DNA from: Bog-375 sp049698695
GTDB taxonomy: Bacteria > Acidobacteriota > Terriglobia > Bryobacterales > Bryobacteraceae
NCBI GenBank assembly: GCA_049698695.1
Contig: JBAVYH010000176.1
Coordinates: 30,527 to 94,526, forward strand
Reading direction: 5' to 3'
Length of the DNA: 64,000 bases
The first letter of the stretch is position 1, and each line of letters opens with the position of its first letter. Shown here one piece after another: positions 26,039-35,245 of this stretch. Below the pieces are notes generated by a model. That model did no database searches. It was not told the DNA's origin and saw only the letters and a program-made list of their open reading frames with translations. Position numbers and translations under genes: made by a program.

Positions 26039-27583
26039 CTAGCCGTCGTGGTGGCGCGCGACGTCCAGCGCGGCGAGACTGACCTTGGCTTTTATCGTGC
26101 GGCGGTCAAGCTGCAGTCGCCTGGCGGTTTCTTCATAGCTGCCTGTCTGGTTATAGACGTATGCGCAATACCGAGACAGCAGTTGCTCCGCAGTGAGTTG
26201 GCCGGAACGGAGCTCGCGAGCCAGTTCGTCCTCGGGATCACGAACGGGCTGGGCGGAGGGCTTATAGTCGTGGCGGATCAGAACGTTCCTCACGCACTGT
26301 TCCAGCTCGCGATAATTGCCCGGCCAGGAATAACCCGGCCCTAGATTCTGCTCCACCCAGGCCACCGCCTCGGAGGCCAACTCGTCCGCTTCGGCCCCGG
26401 CGACCTTGCGGGCCATGTAAACGACCACTTCGCGCAGCATCTGCGGCGAGTCCGAAAGTTGTTGCGAAAGCGGGGGCGTCGTGATCTGGTCGGAGCAGAG
26501 ACGATAGTACAGGTCTTCGCGAAACCGGCCCGTTCGAATGTCGGCGGCAAGGTCCCGGTTGGTCGCCGCGATCAGCTTACCTTGAAACCGTCGGCTGCTT
26601 GTATCGCCCACCGGATGGAACGTCCGGGTCTCAATCACGCGAAGCAGCTTCACCTGAATCGCGAGCTCCAGATCCCCTAGTTCGTCCAAAAAGACAGACC
26701 CCAGCTCCGAACAGGTTTCGAGCCACCCCTTCCGGTCCGCCACCGCTCCGGTAAATGAACCGCGGCGGTGGCCGAACAGTTCCGATTCGACTAAGGTCGG
26801 GGACAGCGCCGAAATGTTGATCGGGAAAAACGGAGCCCCATCGTCGTCTGGAAATGTCATCCGGCGGCCATCGAACGGGAGATAGCGCGATTGAGCGATG
26901 GCTCGTGCCACGAGCTCTTTGCCGGTTCCGGACGGGCCCGTGATGAGAGTGGCGAACTCGCTCATCCGTTCGAAAAGTGTCCGGCGATAGCGCCGCATAT
27001 CGTGCGTGAAGATCGACTGCCACACCGCCGCCCGCAGCCGTGCGGCAGGCACCGAGTTGCCGATGATGTTCTGAAAAATGCGCTCGAACGCACACTGGAT
27101 CTGCCGGAAGCAAGCGAAGGTGTGTACCGGCTCGTAACAAGAGGGAAGCGACCTTGTGTCGATTTCGAGAAAATGCCGCCAGTCGGCGAGAAACCGATCG
27201 TAGAATCGCCACCGGGCCGAGCCCGCCTCTCGATGGGCGCCAAACCCGGTTTCGAGAAAGCGCGGATAGTAGCGCTGATAAAGCAGGTTGAGGACTGCGT
27301 CCTCATACAGGATCAGGTCTGGCTGATTGGCCGCGGCACCAGTTGCCAGCTTTTGCCTTAGGCGTGGGCAGAGTTCCTCCAGACGGGCGGCAATTCGCCA
27401 GACATTCGAGCGGCGACGGTCCGGTTCGTCGACCGAAAAACTCCACACCGGTTCGTCATCCACGAACTCGGCGCCAAGCGCGGCACGTTCATGCAGGATG
27501 CGCTCCGGCAGAAACGGATTACAAAACGCCAGGTTGGAGGCAGCGCGGAGGAAAGCCCGCTCGGGCGACGACAGGAATGCCAT
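26039..27583 (-). CDS. Sigma-54-dependent transcriptional activator
   Basis: About 514 residues. An N-terminal region of ~190 residues (SPERAFLRAASNLAFCNPFLPERI) of unnamed type replaces the usual receiver domain. The AAA+ domain follows, with Walker A GPSGTGKE (~214-221), the sigma-54 contact loop written GSFTGA rather than GAFTGA (~275), Walker B SVFLDELGD and the R-finger region (NRDLAADIR). A helix-turn-helix ends the protein (GSYEETARRLQLDRRTIKA). Three possible starts exist (27613, 27592, 27583); I prefer 27583 (MAFLSSPERAF) because the recognisable sequence begins there, though none has a good ribosome site. It is divergent from the acyl-ACP synthetase fusion, so it may regulate that gene, but I noticed no clear -24/-12 element nearby. 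Confidence 0.88.
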   Translation of the reverse strand: MAFLSSPERAFLRAASNLAFCNPFLPERILHERAALGAEFVDDEPVWSFSVDEPDRRRSNVWRIAARLEELCPRLRQKLATGAAANQPDLILYEDAVLNLLYQRYYPRFLETGFGAHREAGSARWRFYDRFLADWRHFLEIDTRSLPSCYEPVHTFACFRQIQCAFERIFQNIIGNSVPAARLRAAVWQSIFTHDMRRYRRTLFERMSEFATLITGPSGTGKELVARAIAQSRYLPFDGRRMTFPDDDGAPFFPINISALSPTLVESELFGHRRGSFTGAVADRKGWLETCSELGSVFLDELGDLELAIQVKLLRVIETRTFHPVGDTSSRRFQGKLIAATNRDLAADIRTGRFREDLYYRLCSDQITTPPLSQQLSDSPQMLREVVVYMARKVAGAEADELASEAVAWVEQNLGPGYSWPGNYRELEQCVRNVLIRHDYKPSAQPVRDPEDELARELRSGQLTAEQLLSRYCAYVYNQTGSYEETARRLQLDRRTIKAKVSLAALDVARHHDG

Positions 27584-27730
27584 AATATGCATCCATTGTA
27601 CAGATATAAGCATGAAATGTACATAACCAAACGTGTCGTCAATCGGGGGACACAGCTAAACCACTGCAATCACGGTAGCGGCGGAGCGGTGGTTCGCGTG
27701 TACTACTCATTTCGCATGATTGGTGATTCA

Positions 27731-30700
27731 ATGGCACGAACGATGTCCGAGGGCAGTTTTGGCAATCTTCTCAAGCGGCGCGGGTTCCAGGCGTTCCTTT
27801 GGACGCAATTCCTGGGCGCGTTCAATGACAACGTCTATAAAATTGTCGTATCGATGCGAGCTGTCCACGTGGCGGCAACCACCGGATCCGGCAGCGAATA
27901 CATCTCGCTGGCCGGGGCGGTGTTCGTCGTGCCGTTTCTCCTGTTCTCCGGCTACTCCGGCCACCTGGCAGATTCGATCAGCAAGCGCACGGTGCTGATC
28001 TCGGTAAAGGTGTTCGAGATCGCGGTCATGCTGCTGGGCCTGGCGGCTTTTTTCTCCACGCGCATCGAGTTGATGCTTGGCGTGCTGTTCCTGATGGCGC
28101 TGCACTCCACCGTTTTTAGCCCGGCTAAGTACGGCATTGTGCCGGAAATGCTGGACGACGAGGACCTCTCCCGCGCCAACGCGCTGCTCGAAATGAGCAC
28201 GTTCGTCGCGATTGTCCTCGGCACCTCGATCGGCTCTTTCCTTTTCGTCACCTGGAAACACCGGCCGTGGAACATGGGCTTGGCCATGGTAGCGGTAGCG
28301 GTCGTCGGTCTGGCCGCCAGCCTGCGCATTGCGCGCGTTCGGCCGGCGGGGGGCACATCGCGGTTTCGCCTGAACCCGTTTTCCGAAGTCATCACCGGGA
28401 CGAAGCACCTGCTGGCCGACCGCCCGCTGTGGCTGACGGTGCTCGCCATCTCGTATTTCTGGTTCCTGGGCGCGCTCTTTCAAATGGACCTGCTGCTGTT
28501 CGGCAGCGAGGTTCTGCACGTCAGCGACCTGCGGATTGGTCTGATGGTGACGTGCCTGGCGGTGGGAATCGGCGTGGGCAGCATGTTGGCGGGGAGATTG
28601 TCGGGCGACAAGGTGGAACTGGGACTGGTGCCGCTCGGATCCATCCTGATGGCGGTCTTCTCCGTACTGCTTTATCTGTCGAGAGGGTCGTACCACTGGT
28701 CGGCAGCCATGCTCGCGCTGCTGGGAGCTTCGAGCGGCCTGTTCATTGTGCCGCTCAACGCGTATCTGCAGCAGCGGGCCGAGGCCACCGAAAAGGGCCG
28801 CCTCATCGCCACCAATAACTTCTACAACACGGTTGGACTGCTGCTGGCTTCGGCAACTCTGTGGCTGATGCATGACCGGCTGCACGTTTCGCCCGACAAG
28901 CTGATACTGATTTTCGGGCTGGCCACGGTGGGCGCCACTGCGTACATCGTGACCGTGGTCCCGGATTTCCTGATTCGATTCGTGCTCTGGATGGCGACCC
29001 ACACCATCTTCCGAATCCGCATTGTCAACCCGGAGAACGTCCCATTCCGTGGGCCCGCGCTGCTGGTGGCCAACCACATGTCGCATGTGGATGGCTTCCT
29101 GATCGGCGCCTCGGTGCAGCGCTTCATCCGCTTCCTGGTCTGGCGGCCATTCTACGAGATGAAGGCGCTGCGCTGGTTCTTCCGTCTGACGAATGCAATT
29201 CCGGTCGGCACGCGGTCGCCACGGGAAGCGTTGGAGGCCGTCCGCCGGGCCCGTCAGGAGCTCGCCGCCGGCGAAGTGGTCTGCATCTTCGCCGAAGGCG
29301 CCATCAGCCGGACGGGCAACCTGCTGCCATTCAAAAGCGGCCTGCATACAATCGTGGCCGGCACCGACGTGCCCATCGTTCCGGTTCATCTCGATCGCCT
29401 GTGGGGCAGCATCTTCAGTTTCGAGCGCGGCAAGTTTTTCTGGAAATGGCCGAAACGCATTCCGTACCTGGTCACGGTCTCTTTCGGCAGCCCGCTGCCA
29501 TCTTCGGCGAATGTGCAGGAGGTTCGTCAGGCCATTTTGGAATTGGGCGCCGATGCGATCGAGGCACGCAAGTCGCGCCGCGACCTGCTATCCGCGCGTT
29601 TCATTCGTTCCGCGCGGAAGAACTGGTCGAAATTCGCCATGGCGGATTCGATGGGGCGCGAGGCGACTTACGGCCGGGCGCTGGCTGGAAGCCTGCTGAT
29701 TGCGGATTGGCTTCGCCGGCATCGCCCCGCTGACGAAATGGTGGGCGTTCTGCTGCCGCCGTCCGTAGCTGGCGCGCTGGTCAACGTGGGCCTTACCATG
29801 GCTGCGAAGAAACCCGTCAACCTCAACTTCACCGCTGGCCGTCAGGGCATGGCCGCGGTGGCCGAACAGTGCCGGATCAAAACCACGATCACTTCGCGGA
29901 CGTTTCTCGCCAAAGCCAGGCTGGAGGCCGCGGAGGGCACCGTCTATATAGAAGACATCCTGGCTTCGTCGACCACACCCGGCAAGGCAACCGCGTGGTT
30001 GCGCGCGCGCCTGATGCCGCAGTTCCTCCTTCTGCGGCGCTACTCGCGGCAACGGCAGACACCGGATTCGCTCGCCACCGTGGTCTTCTCGAGCGGCAGC
30101 ACAGGCGTTCCCAAAGGTGTGATGCTATCGCACTACAACCTGATCTCCGATATCGAGGCTATCGCCCAGGTCTTCTGGATCAATGGCGACGACCGCATTG
30201 TCGGCACGCTGCCTTTTTTCCATTCTTTCGGTTTTACCGTGACCATATGGTTCCCGCTGGTGAGCGGCTGCGGCGCGGTCTACCACCCCGATCCACTGGA
30301 CGCCAAGGGAACCGCCGCGCTGATCGAAAAGCACAAGGGCACATTCCTGCTTTCCACGCCGACCTTCTGCGGCAACTACGTCAGGAAGTGCTCCCGCGAG
30401 CAACTCGCTTCACTGCGTTTCGTGCTGGTTGGCGCCGAGAAACTGCGCGCCGAGACCGCTCGCGAATTCGAGGAAAAGTTCGGCGTCAAGTTGCTGGAAG
30501 GTTACGGCTGCACCGAAATGGCCCCGGTTGTCTCGGTAAACGCGCCCGACTTCCGCGCGGGTGACGACACGCAGGTTGGTTCCAAGCCCGGTACCGTCGG
30601 CCATCCTTTGCCGGGCGTCGCGGTGAAAGTGGTGGATCCGCAAACCGCGGAAACGCTGCCGCCGAATACAGAGGGACTGCTGCTGGCAAAGGGAGCGAAC

Positions 30701-31192
30701 CGCATGTTGGGTTACCTCGGTAACCCAGAGCTGACCGGTTCGGTGGTTCGGGATGGCTGGTACGTCACCGGGGATATCGCCTCCGTCGACGATGAGGGAT
30801 TCATCCGGATCACGGACCGGCTTTCGCGATTCAGCAAGATCGGTGGTGAAATGATACCTCACCTCAGAATCGAAGATGTAGTAGCGAACATTCTCGGTGG
30901 CCCTGCGTGCGTGGTGACCGGTGTGCCGGACCGGCATCGCGGCGAGCGCCTCGTCCTTCTTTATACGGGCGGCCGCATCGCGCCGCGCGAGCTTTGGCGG
31001 CGCCTCTCGCAAGCCGGCTTGCCCGCACTGTGGATTCCCAAGTGCGATGACATCTTCCAGGTCACGAACCTACCCCTACTCGGCACCGGCAAGCTCGACC
31101 TGCACGCCATCAAGGCGCAGGCAGTCCGTCTAATGGAAGGCTCACGAAACAACGAAATAGCGGGCCCACAGTCGGAAAGGGAGGAATCGTAA
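27731..31192 (+). CDS. MFS transporter / PlsC acyltransferase / acyl-ACP synthetase fusion (LplT-Aas type)
   Basis: About 1153 residues with three domains known separately in E. coli as LplT and Aas. Residues 1-410 form a twelve-helix MFS transporter like the lysophospholipid flippase LplT. Residues ~430-620 are a PlsC-type acyltransferase, with catalytic His449 in NHMSHVD. Residues ~640-1150 are an AMP-forming ligase with TVVFSSGSTGVPKG near 780 and YGCTEMAPV further on. Together these import lysophospholipid, activate fatty acid and re-acylate it in the inner membrane. ATG 27731 is preceded by GGTGA at suitable spacing; longer frames back to 27491 overlap the divergent gene and lack membrane character. 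The next gene starts at the base after its stop, so they are cotranscribed. Confidence 0.92.
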   Translation: MARTMSEGSFGNLLKRRGFQAFLWTQFLGAFNDNVYKIVVSMRAVHVAATTGSGSEYISLAGAVFVVPFLLFSGYSGHLADSISKRTVLISVKVFEIAVMLLGLAAFFSTRIELMLGVLFLMALHSTVFSPAKYGIVPEMLDDEDLSRANALLEMSTFVAIVLGTSIGSFLFVTWKHRPWNMGLAMVAVAVVGLAASLRIARVRPAGGTSRFRLNPFSEVITGTKHLLADRPLWLTVLAISYFWFLGALFQMDLLLFGSEVLHVSDLRIGLMVTCLAVGIGVGSMLAGRLSGDKVELGLVPLGSILMAVFSVLLYLSRGSYHWSAAMLALLGASSGLFIVPLNAYLQQRAEATEKGRLIATNNFYNTVGLLLASATLWLMHDRLHVSPDKLILIFGLATVGATAYIVTVVPDFLIRFVLWMATHTIFRIRIVNPENVPFRGPALLVANHMSHVDGFLIGASVQRFIRFLVWRPFYEMKALRWFFRLTNAIPVGTRSPREALEAVRRARQELAAGEVVCIFAEGAISRTGNLLPFKSGLHTIVAGTDVPIVPVHLDRLWGSIFSFERGKFFWKWPKRIPYLVTVSFGSPLPSSANVQEVRQAILELGADAIEARKSRRDLLSARFIRSARKNWSKFAMADSMGREATYGRALAGSLLIADWLRRHRPADEMVGVLLPPSVAGALVNVGLTMAAKKPVNLNFTAGRQGMAAVAEQCRIKTTITSRTFLAKARLEAAEGTVYIEDILASSTTPGKATAWLRARLMPQFLLLRRYSRQRQTPDSLATVVFSSGSTGVPKGVMLSHYNLISDIEAIAQVFWINGDDRIVGTLPFFHSFGFTVTIWFPLVSGCGAVYHPDPLDAKGTAALIEKHKGTFLLSTPTFCGNYVRKCSREQLASLRFVLVGAEKLRAETAREFEEKFGVKLLEGYGCTEMAPVVSVNAPDFRAGDDTQVGSKPGTVGHPLPGVAVKVVDPQTAETLPPNTEGLLLAKGANRMLGYLGNPELTGSVVRDGWYVTGDIASVDDEGFIRITDRLSRFSKIGGEMIPHLRIEDVVANILGGPACVVTGVPDRHRGERLVLLYTGGRIAPRELWRRLSQAGLPALWIPKCDDIFQVTNLPLLGTGKLDLHAIKAQAVRLMEGSRNNEIAGPQSEREES

Positions 31193-34100
31193 ATGGAATT
31201 CCTTGTGTTGGTAATTGTGCTGGCGGTACTGGCAACGCCGGTGATTCTGCTGGTGCGCTGGCGGATTATCTCGCAGCGCTTTACCGCACTGGAGGGCCAG
31301 GTCGCGTTGGTATCGGCCAATCAGGTGAGGCCCAGCGAACTGGCCGAGTTGCGCCGAAGAGTCTACCGACTGGAGGGCATAGTCGACGGGATGAAAGTCG
31401 CAAACACCGCTGCTGTGCAGGAATCGCCGCCCAAGGCTGAGCCCGTGCCGGCGCCCGTCTCAGCGCCGGCGCCGGAACCTGAGCCCGCTTCCCCTCCGCA
31501 GGCGGAGCCCGTGCCCATCCCCGTAACCGCTCCACCGCCGCCGCTCCCTGTGGCGTTTGCGCCCGAGCCGGCCGTACAGTCCGTCGAACCTCCACAGCCC
31601 CCCGCACCTGCTACTCCGCCCGCGACTGTGCCTACGCCGTTCGCCGCCGTGCCACGGTTCGCCGAGCCGGAGCCCGCGCGCCCAAGCCGGAGCAGCGAGG
31701 AGTGGGAAGCCGTGGTCGGCGGGAACTGGCTCAACAAGCTGGGCATTTTCGTCCTGGTAATCGCCATCGCGCTCTTTCTCGGCTACTCCTTCACGCAGAT
31801 GGGGCCCGCCGGTCGCTCCGCCATCGGCCTGGCGGTCAGCTTCGCGCTGCTCATCGGCGGCGTGGTTTTGGAACAGCGCGCGCCTTACGTCATCTTCGCG
31901 CGCGGTCTTTTCGGCGGCGGATGGGCCGGCCTGTATTTCACCACCTATGCCATGCAAGCCGTGGACGCGGCGAAGATCATTCACAATCCGCTGCTGGGCG
32001 GCTTTCTGCTGCTGGCGGTGGCCGCCGGCATGGTGATCCACTCGTTGCGATACCGCGTCCAGGCGCTGACAGGTCTCGCCTATTTCATGGCCTTTGCAAC
32101 CCTGGCCATTACGCCTGTGACTGCGCTTTCGGTGATTGCGCTGGTTCCGTTAGCCGGTTCGCTGCTAATAATCGCCTACCAGTTCTCGTGGTCCGGCATG
32201 GTCCTATTTGGCCTGGTTGCCACCTATGCAACCTGCGCATCGCGGGGCGACAATGGAGCGCCGCTCTGGTCCGCGCAGACCGTGTTTGCCGCTTATTGGC
32301 TCCTGTTCGAGGCTTATGACCTACTGCGGGCCGGCCGCCGTTCGAACCATCCCGCGGAGCAGGCTATCCTGCCGCTCAACGCGCTCGGATTTGCCGGGCT
32401 CTCCTACGCGAAATGGTCGGCTGCGGATCCGGCGCAAATCTATCTTCTCGCCTCAGGCATCGCGGCCGCATATCTTGCCGATACCATCCTGCGCGCCGTT
32501 CTGCGCCCACCGGCGACATTTCCGGCCGAGACCACAACGGAGGAACGCATTTTTGCCGGCGGCTACGAAGGCCCCATAACACTGGCCGCGCTATGCTCCG
32601 TTCTGGCGGCGGTACTGAAACTCCACGGCCAGACGGCGAACACCGTGCTGTTGGCCGAAGGCCAAGCGTTGTTTCTGGCCGGACTGATTTTCCGTCAGGG
32701 CTACCCGCGCCGTCTCGCCGGCACGCTGTTCGCGGGGCTCGGGCTGAAACTCCTCTTCACCGATATTCCCGACGCCGGAACGGTGCGCTTCGCCGGCCGC
32801 ACTCTGCAGGATTGGACGCCTACCGCGTTGCTGGCCGCGCTGGTGTTCTCTGTCAACCGCGGCCTGCGAAAATCCGGCAGGAGCTATGGATTCGCCGCAT
32901 CCGCCCTGGTGGCACTGGCGATCGGGTTCGAGATTTCGCTGCGCCACCTCGGAATAGCCTGGCTGGGATTCGGCGCTCTCCTGTTTATCTTCGGCTGGCA
33001 GTTCCGTTTGTTCGATTTCAGAATGCAAGGCTACCTTGCAGGTGTGCTTGCCCTCGGCGCTGTATGGCTGCACCAGATCGAAGTCTCGGCCGGAACGGCG
33101 GCACCGTGGGCGCACCCCTGGCTTCCACTCGCCGTCGCGGCGGCTGCTGGCTACGGCGCGGCGCTATGTGCGTTGCGCTCTGCCGCGGACCGCTTTACCG
33201 AAACGGAGCGACAGGCGCTGCAAGCGATTGCGAGCGCCGTCGCCAGCGCGGCCTCGGCTGCTCTGCTCTGGAGATTGGTGCCGGCCGTCTACCTGGGTCC
33301 GGCCTGGATGGCACTGGGAATTCTCGCGCTCGAATTGGGGCTGCGCCGCTGGCCTTCGGACCTGCGGACGCACGCCTCCGTTCTCGCCGCGCTGGGCGCC
33401 GCGCGCGTGCTGTACTTTACCGTGCTGCCGTTCCACGCCATCGGCCGAGCCGACGAACGCATCGCAATCGGCTGCACGGCTTTGCTGGCGTACGCTTTCG
33501 CCGCGTGCTTCTTCGCGGCTAAGCCAGACCAGGCACTGCAGCGAGAATCGCGCGGCGCCCTCAACATCGCCTCCACCTGTGGCTCGCTCTTCGCCTTGAT
33601 TGAGCTCTGGGCGCTGCTGAACCCAGTGGTGGTTGCTCCAGCCTGGGCCTTGTTCGCGCTACTGTTGATGGAAGTCGGCCTGCGCGCAGACCTCCCCGGC
33701 GTGCGATTGCAGGGCCACCTGGCTGCCGCCGCCGGTTTCGGCCGGTTATTTTTCGCCAATTTCGAACCCGCTGGCTACTCCTACGGCATTTCCCATCGGC
33801 TGTTGAACGTGAGCGTCGTGATCGCCTCTCATTATTTCGAGTGGTGGCGGCAGGGCCGCTGGATGGAGCGGCTGCGGGAATGGGAGCGCCTTTTGAACCG
33901 CCCATACCTGTACACCGCGGCGGGCCTCATGACAGCACTGCTGTACCTGGAACTGCGGCCGCCGTTCATCGAGATCGGTTGGGCATTTCTGACCGTTCTC
34001 CTGCTCGTCGTGGGCCGCTTCCGCGAGTTGCCCGACCTCCGACTCCAGAGCTATGCTCTCGCCGCAGTCACGTTCTGGAGAGCTCTGGCCCTCGAGTTGT

Positions 34101-34546
34101 ACCCTGACGGAATCTTCGCCAGCACCTACCAACGGATCGCGGCGGGAGTTCTGGTGATCGGCTGCCTGTTCGTCGCCCAACTCTTCCTCCCGCAGACCCA
34201 GGAGAAGAGCGCGCCTGAGCCGGGCGCGCGCCTGCTCTACTCGCTGCTCGCCACCACCCTTGCGACAGCCTTTCTGTATCAAGAGGTCTCCGGCAGCATG
34301 TTGACCGTAGCCTGGGGAGTGGAAGGCGCCGCACTGCTTGCAGCCGGCTTTCCGCTGCGGGACCGTACGCTGCGCTTGTCCGGCCTGGCGCTCTTCCTGG
34401 TTTGTATCGGAAAACTGTTCTTCTACGATTTGCGCGAGCTCGAAACGCTGTACCGAATCTTGTCGTTCTTCGTATTAGGCGTGATTCTGGTCGGCGTCTC
34501 CTGGATCTACACGCGCTTTCGCGACCGCATTCAGCGGTACTTGTAG
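31193..34546 (+). CDS. DUF2339 family giant membrane protein
   Basis: A 1117-residue inner-membrane protein. An N-terminal anchor helix (VLVIVLAVLATPVILLV) and short coiled coil (residues ~28-65) are followed by a Pro/Ala/Glu-rich linker (~75-165), then the DUF2339 signature WEAVVGGNWLNKLGIFVLVI and about 25-28 transmembrane helices. The domain order, size and signature match DUF2339 proteins, whose function is unknown; a role in envelope lipid or glycan processing is only suspected. ATG 31193 follows the preceding stop directly, implying translational coupling with the lipid-remodelling fusion. Confidence 0.88.
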   Translation: MEFLVLVIVLAVLATPVILLVRWRIISQRFTALEGQVALVSANQVRPSELAELRRRVYRLEGIVDGMKVANTAAVQESPPKAEPVPAPVSAPAPEPEPASPPQAEPVPIPVTAPPPPLPVAFAPEPAVQSVEPPQPPAPATPPATVPTPFAAVPRFAEPEPARPSRSSEEWEAVVGGNWLNKLGIFVLVIAIALFLGYSFTQMGPAGRSAIGLAVSFALLIGGVVLEQRAPYVIFARGLFGGGWAGLYFTTYAMQAVDAAKIIHNPLLGGFLLLAVAAGMVIHSLRYRVQALTGLAYFMAFATLAITPVTALSVIALVPLAGSLLIIAYQFSWSGMVLFGLVATYATCASRGDNGAPLWSAQTVFAAYWLLFEAYDLLRAGRRSNHPAEQAILPLNALGFAGLSYAKWSAADPAQIYLLASGIAAAYLADTILRAVLRPPATFPAETTTEERIFAGGYEGPITLAALCSVLAAVLKLHGQTANTVLLAEGQALFLAGLIFRQGYPRRLAGTLFAGLGLKLLFTDIPDAGTVRFAGRTLQDWTPTALLAALVFSVNRGLRKSGRSYGFAASALVALAIGFEISLRHLGIAWLGFGALLFIFGWQFRLFDFRMQGYLAGVLALGAVWLHQIEVSAGTAAPWAHPWLPLAVAAAAGYGAALCALRSAADRFTETERQALQAIASAVASAASAALLWRLVPAVYLGPAWMALGILALELGLRRWPSDLRTHASVLAALGAARVLYFTVLPFHAIGRADERIAIGCTALLAYAFAACFFAAKPDQALQRESRGALNIASTCGSLFALIELWALLNPVVVAPAWALFALLLMEVGLRADLPGVRLQGHLAAAAGFGRLFFANFEPAGYSYGISHRLLNVSVVIASHYFEWWRQGRWMERLREWERLLNRPYLYTAAGLMTALLYLELRPPFIEIGWAFLTVLLLVVGRFRELPDLRLQSYALAAVTFWRALALELYPDGIFASTYQRIAAGVLVIGCLFVAQLFLPQTQEKSAPEPGARLLYSLLATTLATAFLYQEVSGSMLTVAWGVEGAALLAAGFPLRDRTLRLSGLALFLVCIGKLFFYDLRELETLYRILSFFVLGVILVGVSWIYTRFRDRIQRYL

Positions 34547-34563
34547 AGAGTTCAGGAGTCATC

Positions 34564-34593
34564 ATGCGCACCGATCGCAAATCCGCGCACTGA
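34564..34593 (+). other. Nine-codon open frame with a good ribosome site
   Basis: AGGAG at 34554-34558, five bases, then ATG 34564 and a stop nine codons later (34591-34593). It lies in the 174-base gap between the DUF2339 gene and the Rieske gene. It is too short for a family call; it could be a leader peptide, the stub of a lost gene, or chance. Confidence 0.15.
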
Positions 34594-34720
34594 GGGATCC
34601 CCGTGAAGCTGTTTTTCCCTTCTTACACCGAAGTTACACAAGGGCCGCAAATACTCAACACTTCCTTGGGCCTGCCGGATTATGATGAGAGGAAATCCAC
34701 ATTTGAGGGGACCTGGCACA

Positions 34721-35245
34721 ATGGAACGACTCGGATCAGATCCAGCGGCCACTCCGGCCGGCAGTTCCCGGCGCAGTTTCTTCGAGGCAGTAATTCTCGG
34801 TCTGGGCGCGGTGATAGGGGCCGGTTTGGGGTTGCCCGCGCTCGCGTATCTGCTGGTGCCGCCGAAATCGCGGCAACAGGGCGCATGGATCGAGATCGGC
34901 GAGCTGGACAAATTCTCGGCCGGCGGGCCAATCGAGGTGGCGTTTCGACGCATTCGCGCCGACGCGTGGAAAGTGGTCAGCGAGAAGGACACTGCGTGGG
35001 TGGTGAAACGAGCCGACGGCGGCGTGACGGCGTTCGGGCCGCAGTGTACTCACTTGGGCTGCGCGTACCACTGGGATGACGGACGGCAGGAGTTCGTGTG
35101 CCCCTGCCACTCGTCGCTCTTTCGGATAGACGGCAGCGTAATCTCCGGGCCAGCACCGCGCCCGCTCGACCGGTACGAAACCAATGTGGAAAACGGCAAG
35201 CTGATGCTGGGGCGCCTGCGAATATCGAGCGAGAGGCGGGCATGA
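34721..35245 (+). CDS. qcrA: Rieske [2Fe-2S] subunit of a bc-type quinol oxidoreductase
   Basis: A 174-residue membrane-anchored iron-sulphur protein. RRSFF starts a twin-arginine-like signal anchor with hydrophobic helix (AVILGLGAVIGAGLGLPAL), followed by the Rieske domain with cluster ligands Cys109 and His111 (CTHLGC) and Cys127 and His130 (CPCHSS); Cys114 and Cys129 can form the stabilising disulphide. It takes electrons from quinol and passes them to cytochrome c. ATG 34721 is preceded by GAGGGGA at nine bases; an earlier ATG (34682) lacks this. The gene overlaps the cytochrome b gene by ATGA, confirming an operon. Confidence 0.93.
   Translation: MERLGSDPAATPAGSSRRSFFEAVILGLGAVIGAGLGLPALAYLLVPPKSRQQGAWIEIGELDKFSAGGPIEVAFRRIRADAWKVVSEKDTAWVVKRADGGVTAFGPQCTHLGCAYHWDDGRQEFVCPCHSSLFRIDGSVISGPAPRPLDRYETNVENGKLMLGRLRISSERRA

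Noticed and set aside
26015..27730. Sigma-54 -24/-12 promoter near the activator gene
   Set aside because: A visual scan found no TGGCAC-N5-TTGC-type element around the divergent region; a mapped start would be needed.
27728..29389. Long minus-strand frame (553 codons) opposite the MFS/acyltransferase gene
   Set aside because: It is the reverse of a GC-rich coding gene; the composition is Arg/Gln/His-rich without domains, while the plus strand has clear MFS and PlsC motifs.
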